Assembly: GCF_000447205.1 (NCBI RefSeq)
Contig: NZ_AUWY01000047.1
Span: 1 to 64,000, forward strand
DNA length: 64,000 bases
Reading direction: 5' to 3'
Source: Sphingobium ummariense RL-3
GTDB lineage: Bacteria; Pseudomonadota; Alphaproteobacteria; Sphingomonadales; Sphingomonadaceae
A model generated the notes under the pieces. The model had not been told where the DNA came from. It did not search any database and saw only the letters and a program-made list of their open reading frames with translations. This document shows, one piece after another, positions 1 to 7,965 of this stretch (position 1 is its first letter; the number at the start of each line of letters is the position of its first letter). Position numbers and translations under genes: made by a program.

Positions 1-386
1 CCCCGCCGCCTCCGCCGCCGCCTGCGGCTCCGGAGTGCAGCCCCGGGCCGTACATCGTGTTCTTCGAATGGGATAAGTCGGACATCACGCCTGATGCCGC
101 CACCATCCTGGACAACGCGGTTTCGGCCTACAGCAACTGCGGCAGCGCCCAGGTCATGCTGGCGGGTTATGCGGACCGTTCGGGTTCGGCCTCGTACAAC
201 GTCGGCCTGTCGCAGCGTCGCGCTGACGCAGTCAAGGCCTACATGGCTTCGAAGGGCATCCCCGACGGCGTCATGACGACCCAGGCGTTCGGTGAAACGA
301 ACCCCCGCGTCGAGACCGCCGACGGCGTCCGCGAACTGCAGAACCGTCGCGTGGAAATCACCTACGGTCCGGGCGCTGGTCAGTAA
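1..386 (+). CDS. OmpA-family outer-membrane protein, C-terminal part (5' end outside window)
   Basis: Only the end of the gene is present; the frame is open from base 3. It begins with a run of prolines and alanines, a typical linker between a beta-barrel and a periplasmic domain. An OmpA C-terminal peptidoglycan-binding domain follows. The stretches YIVFFEWDKSDIT and GYADRSGSASYNVGLSQRRA carry the Asp and Arg positions that bind diaminopimelate in this family. By family knowledge the protein anchors the outer membrane to the cell wall. An internal GTG at 57 is not needed as a start because the frame continues upstream. A strong hairpin follows the stop. Confidence 0.93.
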   Translation, partial: PPPPPPPAAPECSPGPYIVFFEWDKSDITPDAATILDNAVSAYSNCGSAQVMLAGYADRSGSASYNVGLSQRRADAVKAYMASKGIPDGVMTTQAFGETNPRVETADGVRELQNRRVEITYGPGAGQ

Positions 387-414
387 GACACGCGCTTCGC
401 AGAACGAAAAAGGG

Positions 415-445
415 AAGGGGCTGGTCGCAAGACCGGCCCCTTTCT
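415..445 (+). terminator. Rho-independent terminator of the OmpA-family gene
   Basis: AAGGGGCTGGTC, loop GCAA, then GACCGGCCCCTTT. This is a 12-bp stem with one G-T pair, followed by a T-rich stretch, about 30 bases after the stop codon. Confidence 0.85.
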
Positions 446-763
446 CTTTGAGCACCTTCTTTCTGCAAACCCCTGCGCCGAGGGATTGGGCCGGGGAGCG
501 GGCCGGAAGTGGATGAGGTGCTTCAGAAGCCGGTGGGGTGGGGCGATCGCGAAGCGTGGGCGGAGGCCATGGGGCAGGGAGTGCGGGTTGGCACGATCGA
601 GCGCAGCCTTTTTATCCACGCGCCGGCCGGTGGTTTCGCGCCGACCGGTCCGTTTCCGCAGAGCGGTGGAGTGCCTTGTAAACGCTTCAACGCTTTCACA
701 AATTTTTCATGTTGCGCCGCACAACAAAATCTGTTCCCTTATGAACGCGGGTGGAACAAGCGT
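446..763. other. Intergenic stretch without a convincing gene
   Basis: No open frame here has the look of a protein. The right half is AT-richer than its surroundings. It carries CGCTT boxes in one direction near 683-696 and the inverted form (AAGCG) near 758-770, forming loose inverted repeats upstream of the next gene. This is likely promoter DNA. Confidence 0.5.
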
Positions 764-780
764 TTAAGCGTTCAGTAACC
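764..780 (+). promoter_or_regulatory. Possible CtrA-type box
   Basis: TTAA-N7-GTAACC lies about 50 bases before the start of the next gene. The alphaproteobacterial CtrA consensus is TTAA-N7-TTAAC, so there is one mismatch. This is suggestive only. Confidence 0.35.
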
Positions 781-830
781 ATAAAGGGCGCATGTTCCCA
801 CTATCGACTTTCAGTCGGGAGGGCATGAGC

Positions 831-1379
831 ATGGGTACGAGTGCAAGACCAGCGGACGGCGCCATCACCCTGGCGGAGCTGCGTGAGTTCGCAAGCTTTC
901 CGGGTGCGACCCAGCGGTATATCCGCCGATCGCTCGACATCGGCCTCCATCGCCGCGACGCGATGAGCCTGTGGTCCCGCGATCTGGTCGAGGAAGCCAG
1001 CATCCGCGCGCAGGCGCGCGTCTATGGCCGACTGGAAGAAATCAAGGCGCGCGTGCCCGACGACAGTGGGCTCGACCAGATGGAGCCTTTCATGGCCCCG
1101 CTTGTGACGATCTCCGCCTTCGATCTGGGCCAGGACCGGCTCGGTAGCTTTTCCGCCTATCGCTTCCTGTACGAGCGGCTGCTCGGCGCGGGCGCGCGCC
1201 CCTGGCTGCCCGGCGCCTTCTGCGCCGCGGCGAGCCTGCCGCATCTGCATCCCGAAAAGCGCCGCGCGCTGCTCCAGTCGATCAGCGAGGCGGCAGCGAC
1301 GGCGGCCGGCTGGTCGAACCGCGAGCCGACCTTCTACCCAGAATGGGTCGAGAAGGTGGATATGAGCAAGGCGAACTGA
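831..1379 (+). CDS. Hypothetical protein, 182 aa
   Basis: I do not recognise the family. The protein is soluble and rich in Arg, Ala and Leu, with no signal peptide or membrane segment. It looks mostly helical, with a central LARG-rich portion and a C-terminal segment ending YPEWVEKVDMSKAN. I chose ATG 831 because a GGGAGG ribosome site lies seven bases before it. In-frame ATGs at 825 and 792 (up to 195 aa) have poorer spacing. A possible CtrA box precedes it, which would fit cell-cycle or surface-related expression, but the function is open. Confidence 0.7.
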   Translation: MGTSARPADGAITLAELREFASFPGATQRYIRRSLDIGLHRRDAMSLWSRDLVEEASIRAQARVYGRLEEIKARVPDDSGLDQMEPFMAPLVTISAFDLGQDRLGSFSAYRFLYERLLGAGARPWLPGAFCAAASLPHLHPEKRRALLQSISEAAATAAGWSNREPTFYPEWVEKVDMSKAN

Positions 1380-1491
1380 GGGTTGCGTTGACCGATGGCC
1401 AGGCGGGATCCGTTAGCGCCGATATTCATCCCATTCATAGCGGGAATGAAGCGATAAGGGAATCCCGCCTTCGAGAGCGGGACAGCCCTCC

Positions 1492-1512
1492 GGCAGGCGC
1501 TAAGCGCCTGCC
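1492..1512. repeat. Palindromic hairpin downstream of the hypothetical gene
   Basis: Ten-base arms GGCAGGCGCT / AGCGCCTGCC with a one-base centre. A second imperfect hairpin follows at once (CCTTCCCTG / CAGGGGAGG). There is no T-run, so it is either a processing or stability element or part of a dispersed repeat rather than a classical terminator. The rest of 1380-1558 holds no gene. Confidence 0.55.
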
Positions 1513-1740
1513 ACCTTCCCTGCCAGGGGAGGATGATTATTCTCCAACCGCCGCTTCCTAGGACCGATCGACATTCAGCCCTGACGGCCTGCAAATGGCG
1601 GTTCTGCATGCTTCCGGTGCTCACGTACTTTTAGTACGCTGCGCTCCGGGTCACGCAAAACCACCATTTTAGAGTCCCCTTGAGGGAGGAACCCCTGCGA
1701 CTTCAGTCGGATGCTGGCTTCAGCCACAGCCTCGGCCAGT

Positions 1741-1810
1741 AGCCTGTACCCTCGGAGAAAAATGAACAGCCCAAAGGGCGAGGGTTCATTTTTCTCCGAG
1801 GGTACAGGCT
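1741..1810 (+). promoter_or_regulatory. Long hairpin sequestering the tnpA ribosome site
   Basis: A perfect 27-bp inverted repeat (1741-1767 with 1784-1810, 16-base loop) ends on the base before the tnpA ATG. The Shine-Dalgarno GAGGG at 1798-1802 lies inside the right arm. IS200 is known to repress its transposase by such a leader hairpin. Confidence 0.7.
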
Positions 1811-2229
1811 ATGGGCTACAGCAGCGGTTGTCACACGACATTTCATCATCGCTACCATCTGGTCTGGGCGCCGAAATATCGGTTCAAAGTGCTGCATGGC
1901 GAGGTGCGCTTGCGGGTCCGGGAGATCATTCGACAGGTTTGTGCCGAAATGGGCGTGACGATCGTTCATGGCGTACTGTCGCGCGATCATGTCCACATGT
2001 TCGTGGAAATCCCTCCGCATGTCTCGGTCAGCGACTTCGTTCGCCGTGCCAAGGGGCGATCGTCGCGCAAAATCCAGCAGGAGTTCGAGCACATCCGCAA
2101 GCGCTATTGGGGCCACGCTTCTGGCAGCGCGGTTACTTCTCCACCACGTCCGGCAACATCACCGATGACATCATCCTGCGTTACCTCGACAAACATGGCC
2201 ACAAGAACGGCTTCAGCCCCTCCCCATGA
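1811..2229 (+). pseudogene. tnpA: IS200/IS605-family transposase TnpA, frameshifted
   Basis: This is a Y1 HUH single-strand transposase. The first frame reads TFHHRYHLVWAPKYRFKVL and contains the HUH motif as DHVHMF; it runs in frame to KRYWG near 2117. There the frame changes: the conserved continuation FWQRGYFSTTSGNITDDIIL..YLDKH, with the catalytic tyrosine helix, is read one frame over and stops at 2229. Comparison with the family pattern YWGRHFW suggests a single-base loss at about 2115-2120. The C-terminal tyrosine region is therefore uncoupled and the copy is probably inactive, unless ribosomes shift there. Confidence 0.8.
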
Positions 2230-2441
2230 TCCTACCGGCGTCAGCCGGTCAGTCATTCAGCTTCGCTGGCCTATGGCTCGGCACGCCATCTTCTGAATGT
2301 CGATCGGTCCTAATTTAGGGCGCCGCGATTTGTCCGGGCTCCTTCCCAGATTTTCCACCGCCCATGTCACAGGCAGGGGGCCTGCCTCGTCAGGGCTGCG
2401 AACGGGTCGATCAGCGGCCCTGACGCAGCAGGAGACGAGAG

Positions 2442-3203
2442 ATGAAGATCGTGATCGCCGGCGGATCGGGCCTGATCGGCCGGAAGCTAGCCGCCATTCT
2501 GGAAGGACGGGGGCATGACGTGGTGGCCGCCTCTCCATCGACAGGCGTGGACACGCTGACGGGCGCCGGGTTGGCGGCGGCGCTGAACGGTGCGGACGCG
2601 GTGGTCGACGTGACCAATTCGCCCTCCTTCGCCGATGAGGCCGTGATGTCCTTCTTCAGCGTTTCAACCCGCAATCTGCTCGCGGCCGCAAAGGCGGCAG
2701 GAGTGGCGCATCATGTGGCGCTGTCGGTGGTCGGCGCGGACCGGTTGCCCGAGTCCGGCTATTTCCGGGCGAAGCTGGCCCAGGAGCGGATGATCGCCGA
2801 GGCGGGAACAGGATATAGCATCGTCAGGGCGACCCAGTTTTTCGAGTTTCTGGGCGCTGTGGCCGGGAGCAGCGCGGCGGAAGACGGGCTGCACCTGTCA
2901 ACGGGCGGCATGCAGCCGATGGCGGCAGATGACGTGGCCCTGGCCCTGGCGGATGGTGCGGAGCAGGGTCCGGTGAACGGCATCGTGGAGATTGGCGGGC
3001 CGGATCGCGGCACGCTGGCGGGCTTCGTTGGCCGCTGGATGCATGCCGTCGGGGATCGGCGAGCGGTGATCGAAAGCGCGGAAGCGCCCTATTTCGGGAC
3101 GCGGCTCGATGCCGGATCGCTGGTGCCCGGCGCGGGCGCGCGGCTGATGCCGACGCGGCTTGACGACTGGCTGGCAGCTCAGGCCCCCACAGGTGTAGCG
3201 TGA
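2442..3203 (+). CDS. Atypical short-chain dehydrogenase / NmrA-like NAD(P)-binding protein
   Basis: 253 residues. The N-terminus KIVIAGGSGLIGRKLA is the GxxGxxG nucleotide-binding loop of an extended or atypical SDR. The segments VVDVTNSPSF and VGADRLPESGYFRAK resemble the YwnB/NmrA-like group, which often lacks the classical Tyr-x-x-x-Lys pair in its usual place. By family it would bind NAD(P) and act as a sugar-nucleotide-type reductase or redox sensor; the substrate cannot be told. The ribosome site GGAGACGAGAG precedes the ATG. The next gene begins about ten bases after the stop, so the two are probably cotranscribed. Confidence 0.85.
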   Translation: MKIVIAGGSGLIGRKLAAILEGRGHDVVAASPSTGVDTLTGAGLAAALNGADAVVDVTNSPSFADEAVMSFFSVSTRNLLAAAKAAGVAHHVALSVVGADRLPESGYFRAKLAQERMIAEAGTGYSIVRATQFFEFLGAVAGSSAAEDGLHLSTGGMQPMAADDVALALADGAEQGPVNGIVEIGGPDRGTLAGFVGRWMHAVGDRRAVIESAEAPYFGTRLDAGSLVPGAGARLMPTRLDDWLAAQAPTGVA

Positions 3204-3214
3204 GAGGGCAGGCG

Positions 3215-3649
3215 ATGGAACGGCTCGTGACAAGTGCGGGCGCGTTGATCGGCCTGCTGGCGATCGGCAACGCCATTGCGATGCTGGTGGACCCGGTGAA
3301 CTGGTATTTCGCCGTGCCGGGCGTGACCGGCACCGGCCCCTATAACGCGCATTTCCTGCGGGACATCGGGCTCATCTTCCTGGGCGTGGGCGCAGCGATG
3401 ATCGTCGGTGCCGCCCGGCGGGCAGCGCGGCCGTGGCTGTGGAGCGCGGCCGCACTATGGCTGTCGGGCCATGCGCTGTTCCATTTCTGGGAAGTGGCGG
3501 TCGGCATCTGCGGCCCCTCGTCTTTGGTACGGGATTTCCCGGCGGTCACCCTGCCGGCGATCCTGACGGCGGCGCTCGCCGTCAGGGCCGTGTGGGCGGG
3601 ATCAGCCGTTGACGATCATCCCGCCATTGGGGTGCAGCACCTGGCCTGA
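3215..3649 (+). CDS. Small integral membrane protein, 144 aa
   Basis: Four hydrophobic segments are visible (about residues 7-25, 50-70, 75-95 and 110-130), with no known catalytic motif. I prefer ATG 3215, preceded by AGAGGG at good distance; a GTG at 3200 would overlap the stop of the dehydrogenase gene. Pairing with that gene suggests a shared, unknown role. Its last 48 bases overlap the end of the convergent dehydrogenase gene, which is seen directly and is longer than most convergent overlaps. Confidence 0.75.
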   Translation: MERLVTSAGALIGLLAIGNAIAMLVDPVNWYFAVPGVTGTGPYNAHFLRDIGLIFLGVGAAMIVGAARRAARPWLWSAAALWLSGHALFHFWEVAVGICGPSSLVRDFPAVTLPAILTAALAVRAVWAGSAVDDHPAIGVQHLA

Positions 3650-4462
3650 CATGTAGCTGGCATCCTCGCAGGCGAGGAAGAGGAAGGCGGGGGCGACCTC
3701 ATTGGGCTGGCCGGGTCGGCCCATTGGGGTGGACTCGCCGAAATGCGCAAGCTTTTCCTCGCTGGCGCCGCCGCTGGGATTGAGCGGGGTCCAGATCGGA
3801 CCCGGCGCCACCGCGTTGACGCGAATGCCGTCCTTCACCAGATTTTCCGACAGGCTGCGGGTAAAGGCCGTGATCGCGCCCTTTGTGCTGGAATAGTCCA
3901 GCAGTTCCGACGATCCCTGATACATGGTCACGCTGGTGCAGTTGACGATCGCCGCGCCCCGCCGGAGGTGCGGGCGGGCGGCCTGCGTCAGGAAGAACAT
4001 GCCGAAGATGTTGGTCTGGAAGGTGCGGCGGAGCTGCTCCTCCGTAATGGCGGTGATGTCCTGGTCCGGGTGCTGCTCGCCGGCATTGTTGACCAGGATG
4101 TCGAGGCGGCCGAAGCGATCGATCACCTGGCGCACCGCGTCGTCGCAGAAGGCCTTGTCGCCGATATCGCCGGCGATGGTCAGGGCCTGTCGCCCTTCCG
4201 CTTTCACGATCTGCGCCGTCTTCTCCGCGTCGTCATGTTCGCACAAGTAGAGGATGGCGACGTCAGCCCCTTCGCGGGCGAAAAGGGCGGCGACGGCGCG
4301 ACCGATGCCGCTGTCGGCGCCGGTGACGAGCGCGATCTTGCCAGCGAGGCGGCCGGAACCCGGATAGCGCGGCTCCCATTCCGGCTTGGGCTCCAGTCGG
4401 GATTCATGGCCGGGGAGCGAGTCCTCGCGGATCATCTCTTCATAATTGTCGGATGGGGTCAT
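3602..4462 (-). CDS. SDR family oxidoreductase, YghA/general-stress type
   Basis: 286 residues. The N-terminal tail of about 40 residues (PKPEWEPRYPGSGRL) is characteristic of the YghA / Bacillus general stress protein 39 group. The Rossmann loop TGADSGIGRA, the NNAG motif, a catalytic Ser (NCTSV), and YSSTK (Tyr-x-x-x-Lys) follow. It probably reduces an aldehyde or ketone using NAD(P)H; the group is often stress-induced. I chose the ATG at 4462 because AAGGAG lies seven bases upstream; a longer frame exists but lacks a ribosome site. Confidence 0.9.
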   Translation of the reverse strand: MTPSDNYEEMIREDSLPGHESRLEPKPEWEPRYPGSGRLAGKIALVTGADSGIGRAVAALFAREGADVAILYLCEHDDAEKTAQIVKAEGRQALTIAGDIGDKAFCDDAVRQVIDRFGRLDILVNNAGEQHPDQDITAITEEQLRRTFQTNIFGMFFLTQAARPHLRRGAAIVNCTSVTMYQGSSELLDYSSTKGAITAFTRSLSENLVKDGIRVNAVAPGPIWTPLNPSGGASEEKLAHFGESTPMGRPGQPNEVAPAFLFLACEDASYMSGQVLHPNGGMIVNG

Positions 4463-4593
4463 GGCGCTTCTCCTTCCTGCCGCCAACACATGGGACAGAG
4501 GATGGTTCAGCCATTCGGGACGGACCGGTCCGCGGGAGGGTGTGAGGCGAAGGCGTGGCATCGCCTCGCGTGCTTGGTGGTCCGTGTTGCTGG

Positions 4594-4827
4594 CTAGCCC
4601 GGGGTGTTTCGGGCTGCACGCCAGGCGGGGACGGCAAGACCGCCCCTGCCCCAATCCTCCAGCTCGACTTCCTGGAAAATGACGAAGGTGTCCTCGGGAT
4701 CCTTGCCGAGCACATCCTGGAGGAGGTCGGCGATCCCCTTGTGGATCGCCGCCTTCTGCTCCGACGTGGTGCGGTCGGCGCCCGCTACGGTGCCTTCGCG
4801 GGTCACCTGGATCGTGACGATGGGCAT
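4594..4827 (-). CDS. 4-oxalocrotonate tautomerase-like protein
   Basis: 77 residues beginning Met-Pro-Ile, so the catalytic N-terminal proline is present after Met removal. The body (QVTREGTVAG, SEQKAAIHKGIADLLQDVLGK, FVIFQEVELEDWG) follows the tautomerase superfamily small-subunit fold. The family catalyses keto-enol tautomerisation; the native substrate is not evident. AGGAGG stands seven bases before the start. It lies 20 bases behind the stop of the next upstream dehydrogenase gene and is probably in its operon, which suggests joint handling of a carbonyl compound. Confidence 0.85.
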   Translation of the reverse strand: MPIVTIQVTREGTVAGADRTTSEQKAAIHKGIADLLQDVLGKDPEDTFVIFQEVELEDWGRGGLAVPAWRAARNTPG

Positions 4828-4847
4828 GGCCTTCCTCCTTTTCTGCT

Positions 4848-5558
4848 TCAGTGGCCGGCGATCATGCCGCCGTCGACATGAAGGATCTCGCCGGTGACGA
4901 AAGGCGCATCCTCCAGGTAGAGGACGGCCTGCGCGATATCCTCCACCTCGCCCATGCGGTTTACCGGATGGAGCGCGGCGAGCGTTTGGTGCGTCGCGGG
5001 CGGGTTCATCGGCGTCTTGATGATGCCCGGCGACACCGCGTTCACGCGAATGCCGCGCGTGGCATATTCGATGGCGAGGCTGCGCGTCGCAGCGGCCAGG
5101 CCGCCCTTCGTCAGCGAGGCGAGCACCGACGGGACGCGGCCGTCGGCATGATCGACCAGCGTGGTCGTGATCTGCACGATATGCCCGCCGCCCTGCTTCA
5201 GCATCTGCGGAATGGCGGCCTGGGTGATGAAGAAGAAGCCGTCGAGATTGGTGTGCAGCTTCCGCCGATATTGCTCCGCCGTATAGTCGGTGAAGGCGCT
5301 GGGGATGAATATCCCCGCATTGTTGACCAGCGTGTCGACCCGGCCGAAGGCCGCGACGGCTTCTTCGATCACGCGCTTGCCGGTCGCGGGATCGCCGATG
5401 TCGCCGGCGACGGCGAGGATGCCGGGATCTTCGGAGGGCTTGATCGAACGCGAGGTCGCGACCACCCGATACCCCCGCTTGCGATAGGCCTGGACGATGC
5501 CTTCGCCCAGGCCCTGCGATGCGCCGGTGACCACGGCGACTTTCTGAATGTCGGACAT
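4848..5558 (-). CDS. SDR family oxidoreductase
   Basis: 236 residues of the classical SDR type. Features are TGASQGLGEGI (nucleotide loop), NNAG, and a SLTKGG segment where the usual YxxxK motif should be. The expected tyrosine appears to be replaced (PSVLASLTKGG), so the catalytic Tyr may be missing; only the Lys is obvious. The C-terminus HVDGGMIAGH is typical of the family. The gene is transcribed away from the LysR gene and is followed by the tautomerase gene. The odd active site means it may bind NAD(P) without normal reductase activity. Confidence 0.87.
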   Translation of the reverse strand: MSDIQKVAVVTGASQGLGEGIVQAYRKRGYRVVATSRSIKPSEDPGILAVAGDIGDPATGKRVIEEAVAAFGRVDTLVNNAGIFIPSAFTDYTAEQYRRKLHTNLDGFFFITQAAIPQMLKQGGGHIVQITTTLVDHADGRVPSVLASLTKGGLAAATRSLAIEYATRGIRVNAVSPGIIKTPMNPPATHQTLAALHPVNRMGEVEDIAQAVLYLEDAPFVTGEILHVDGGMIAGH

Positions 5559-5635
5559 TGGATTGACCTTTCCGTTGTGGAAGGCCCCCGATGTAGGCCG
5601 CTGGCCATCCGTGCAAAATTCCCTATCTTTGCGCA

Positions 5636-6520
5636 GTGACTGATAGAAAACGCACAGCTGTCGATTGGGAGGATGTCCGGGTCTTCCTGGCACTGGCGCG
5701 CGATGGCAGCCTGTCCGCAGCGGCGCGCAGCCTGGGGGTCAATCATGCGACGATTGCGCGACGCCTGCACGCGCTGGAAGCGAGCCTCGGCGAGGCGCTC
5801 GTGGAACGCAGGCCGACGGGGTATGTCCTGACTGCCGCAGGAATGCGCACGCTCGAAGCTGCGAGCGGCATGGATGCAGAAGCTCAGAAGCTGGGGCGGG
5901 CGGTCGGAGACGGCGCGCCCGCCGGCCTCGTGCGGATCAATGCGCCGCCGGGCCTCGCGGCCGGCTTCCTGACCGAACGGCTTGCTGCGATGGCGGCGCG
6001 GCATGCCGGGCTCGACATCGATCTCGCCACCCGGTTGCGTTCCGTCAGCCTGGAACGGCACGAAGCGGATATCGCGATCCGCGTGGGCCGCCCGGAAGAT
6101 GGCGATGTGATCGCCCGGCTGCTTGGAAGGATGGGCTTCGGCTTCTATGGCGTCGATGCGCTATGCCGCTCGATCGAGCAGGGGGCCGAGCCCGTCTTCG
6201 TGGGATTCGACGAGGCCGACGCCTATCTGCCCGAGGCGATGTGGCTTTCCCGGCGATTTCCGCGCGCGCGACTGGCCTTTCGCGCAGGCGATCAGTTCGC
6301 GCAGGCGGTGGCGGCGAGGACGGGCGTCGGGATCGCGCTGCTGCCGCATTATATCGGTCGTATCGAGCCGCTGCTGAGGCTGGTCGATCTCGGCGCCGTT
6401 CCGCCGCCGCGCGAGATCCATATCCTGACGCGCCGGCGGGACCGGGGCCACCGCGCCATCGAGATCGTGACCGCCGAGATCCGCGACATTTTCCGGAAAA
6501 GCCAGGCTCTTTTCGAGTGA
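5636..6520 (+). CDS. LysR-family transcriptional regulator
   Basis: 294 residues. The N-terminal winged helix-turn-helix (about 8-66: DWEDVRVFLALARDGSLSAA and NHATIARRLHALE) is followed by a LysR substrate-binding domain (about 90-285). It starts with GTG, 77 bases from the divergent dehydrogenase/tautomerase operon, so it most likely controls that operon by the usual LysR logic of an activator bound in the shared intergenic region. The effector is unknown. I see no obvious T-N11-A site that stands out. Confidence 0.92.
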   Translation: MTDRKRTAVDWEDVRVFLALARDGSLSAAARSLGVNHATIARRLHALEASLGEALVERRPTGYVLTAAGMRTLEAASGMDAEAQKLGRAVGDGAPAGLVRINAPPGLAAGFLTERLAAMAARHAGLDIDLATRLRSVSLERHEADIAIRVGRPEDGDVIARLLGRMGFGFYGVDALCRSIEQGAEPVFVGFDEADAYLPEAMWLSRRFPRARLAFRAGDQFAQAVAARTGVGIALLPHYIGRIEPLLRLVDLGAVPPPREIHILTRRRDRGHRAIEIVTAEIRDIFRKSQALFE

Positions 6521-7223
6521 ATCCGAGAAGTGACGCCGCGCAGCCGATCCACGGCTGGTCTATTCCTCCGCGGCCGCCAGAGCCTATCGGAGCGGGCGCC
6601 CATCGAATGGCACAAGTCTCTCTCCGCCTTCTTATTCGCTCTGCAAGTTCTCATGCGGAAGGGGGCGGACAAGCCTGCCGAATGCTGCGGTTGAAATGGG
6701 CAACGTCCCCCATTCCGCTGCTTGAAGGGAAGTTCGCTTCTAGACCGTGCGTCAGGCACCGGGCCTTCAGCGCTCGTCAGAGCTGATCCACTTCATTTCG
6801 CTCGGAACCTGATAGCTTCCGATCATGTCGAGCAGCGCCGCGGGATCGGTCGAAGCGAGGAGCATGCGGGCGCGAAGCTGATCAGCCGCGTGCAGATGTA
6901 TTGCGAGCTCCAGCGCGATTGGACCCGGGAAGCCACCGTGCCCGGCTTCATGGACGTCCTCAAGAGCTTTGACGGCTTCAACCCCGAAAAGGCAGCGCAC
7001 GCCGCCACTTGCTCGCAAGGAGACCAGCGAACATGCCTCCTCGATGTCGCGGCCAAATGTCCGATCCAGCCTGTGCTGGAGGGAACATCCACCATCGTGA
7101 CCAAAGCCGGGACTCCGTTCGATGAGGCATTCGACACCTGCCCGCCTCTGTTTGCAAACCCGACCCCTTGATCTTGCAGGACTTGAGCTTGCTGGTCAGC
7201 CGATACCGATCATCTAAGCCGCC
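6521..7223. other. 700-bp stretch with no supported gene
   Basis: Several open frames exist on both strands, the longest about 150 codons on the plus strand. None shows a recognisable motif, a ribosome site, or consistent codon bias. One plus-strand segment (about 6884-6990, reading VQMYCELQRDWTREATVPGF) looks more protein-like than its surroundings and could be the remnant of a decayed gene. No hairpin terminator is evident. Confidence 0.5.
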
Positions 7224-7919
7224 CTAATTCCGCCGGTATCTAAAGTACCAGACTTCATGACCCAGGCGGCGCGCCTTGGCCTCGTAGCGGGTCTCGGGCC
7301 AGCCGCCGGGCCGGGTGAGGAAATCCCGGGGCTCGTGCGCCAGCCAGTCGAAGGCCGGATGGCCGTTCATCACCATCAGCGCCCAGCGGAGATAGACCGG
7401 ATGGTCGGTGCCGAAGCGGAATTCGCCGCCGGGCTTGAGCTTGCGCGCGATGAGATCGACCGGTCCCTTGTTCATCATGCGCCGCTTTGCGTGGCGTGCC
7501 TTGGGCCAGGGGTCGGGATGGAGCAGGTAGACGAAGCTGAGCGCGCCGTCGGGGATGCGGGACAGGACCGAAAGCGCGTCGCCCATGTGGAGGCGGACAT
7601 TGGCGAGGCCCAGGTCGCGCACATGCCCCAGCGCCCCGACGACGCCGTTCAGGAAAGGTTCGCAGCCGATGAAGCCGTGGTCGGGGAGCATGTCGGCGCG
7701 GGTGGCGAGATGCTCGCCGGCGCCGAAGCCGATTTCGAAATGGAGCGGACGGTCGGCGCCGAAAAGCGAGGCGGCCGAGACCTCTCCTTCCTCCGGCACG
7801 GCAATGGCGGGCAGAAGACGGTCGACCAGATCCTGCTGCCCGGCGCGGAGCTTGTGCCCGGACTGGCGGCCGTAGAGCCGGTTGAGCGTGGTCGGATCGC
7901 CGGATTTGTGCGCGGTCAT
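7224..7919 (-). CDS. trmB: tRNA (guanine-N7)-methyltransferase
   Basis: 231 residues. TrmB transfers a methyl group from S-adenosylmethionine to G46 in the variable loop of many tRNAs. Motif I (EIGFGAGEH, about residues 62-70) and the family signature HPDPWPKxRHxKRR (about 134-147) are both present, as is the C-terminal region TRYEAKA. Length is normal. It follows the sulfotransferase gene by 46 bases on the same strand. metK, which makes the methyl donor, lies just beyond, an arrangement often seen as metK-trmB in alphaproteobacteria. Confidence 0.96.
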   Translation of the reverse strand: MTAHKSGDPTTLNRLYGRQSGHKLRAGQQDLVDRLLPAIAVPEEGEVSAASLFGADRPLHFEIGFGAGEHLATRADMLPDHGFIGCEPFLNGVVGALGHVRDLGLANVRLHMGDALSVLSRIPDGALSFVYLLHPDPWPKARHAKRRMMNKGPVDLIARKLKPGGEFRFGTDHPVYLRWALMVMNGHPAFDWLAHEPRDFLTRPGGWPETRYEAKARRLGHEVWYFRYRRN

Positions 7920-7965
7920 GAGCGCGGCGGTTACGCCAATCGTGCGGGATTTCCAAGGGTGTGGT

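Larger units (their letters stand above)
1561..2310. mobile_element. 750-bp inverted-repeat element (IS5/IS427-like ends) enclosing an IS200-like unit
   Basis: Perfect 18-bp terminal inverted repeats, GGACCGATCGACATTCAG at 1561-1578 and its complement at 2293-2310, are each flanked by TA (1559-1560 and 2311-2312). The ends resemble those of the IS5-family element at 23854-24703 (GATCGACATT core, TA flanks). No IS5-type transposase lies inside; the interior holds a broken IS200/IS605-type tnpA. The simplest reading is a nonautonomous, MITE-like relative of the IS5 element into which an IS200-like unit inserted. The pair of ends is seen directly; the nesting is inferred. Confidence 0.6.
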
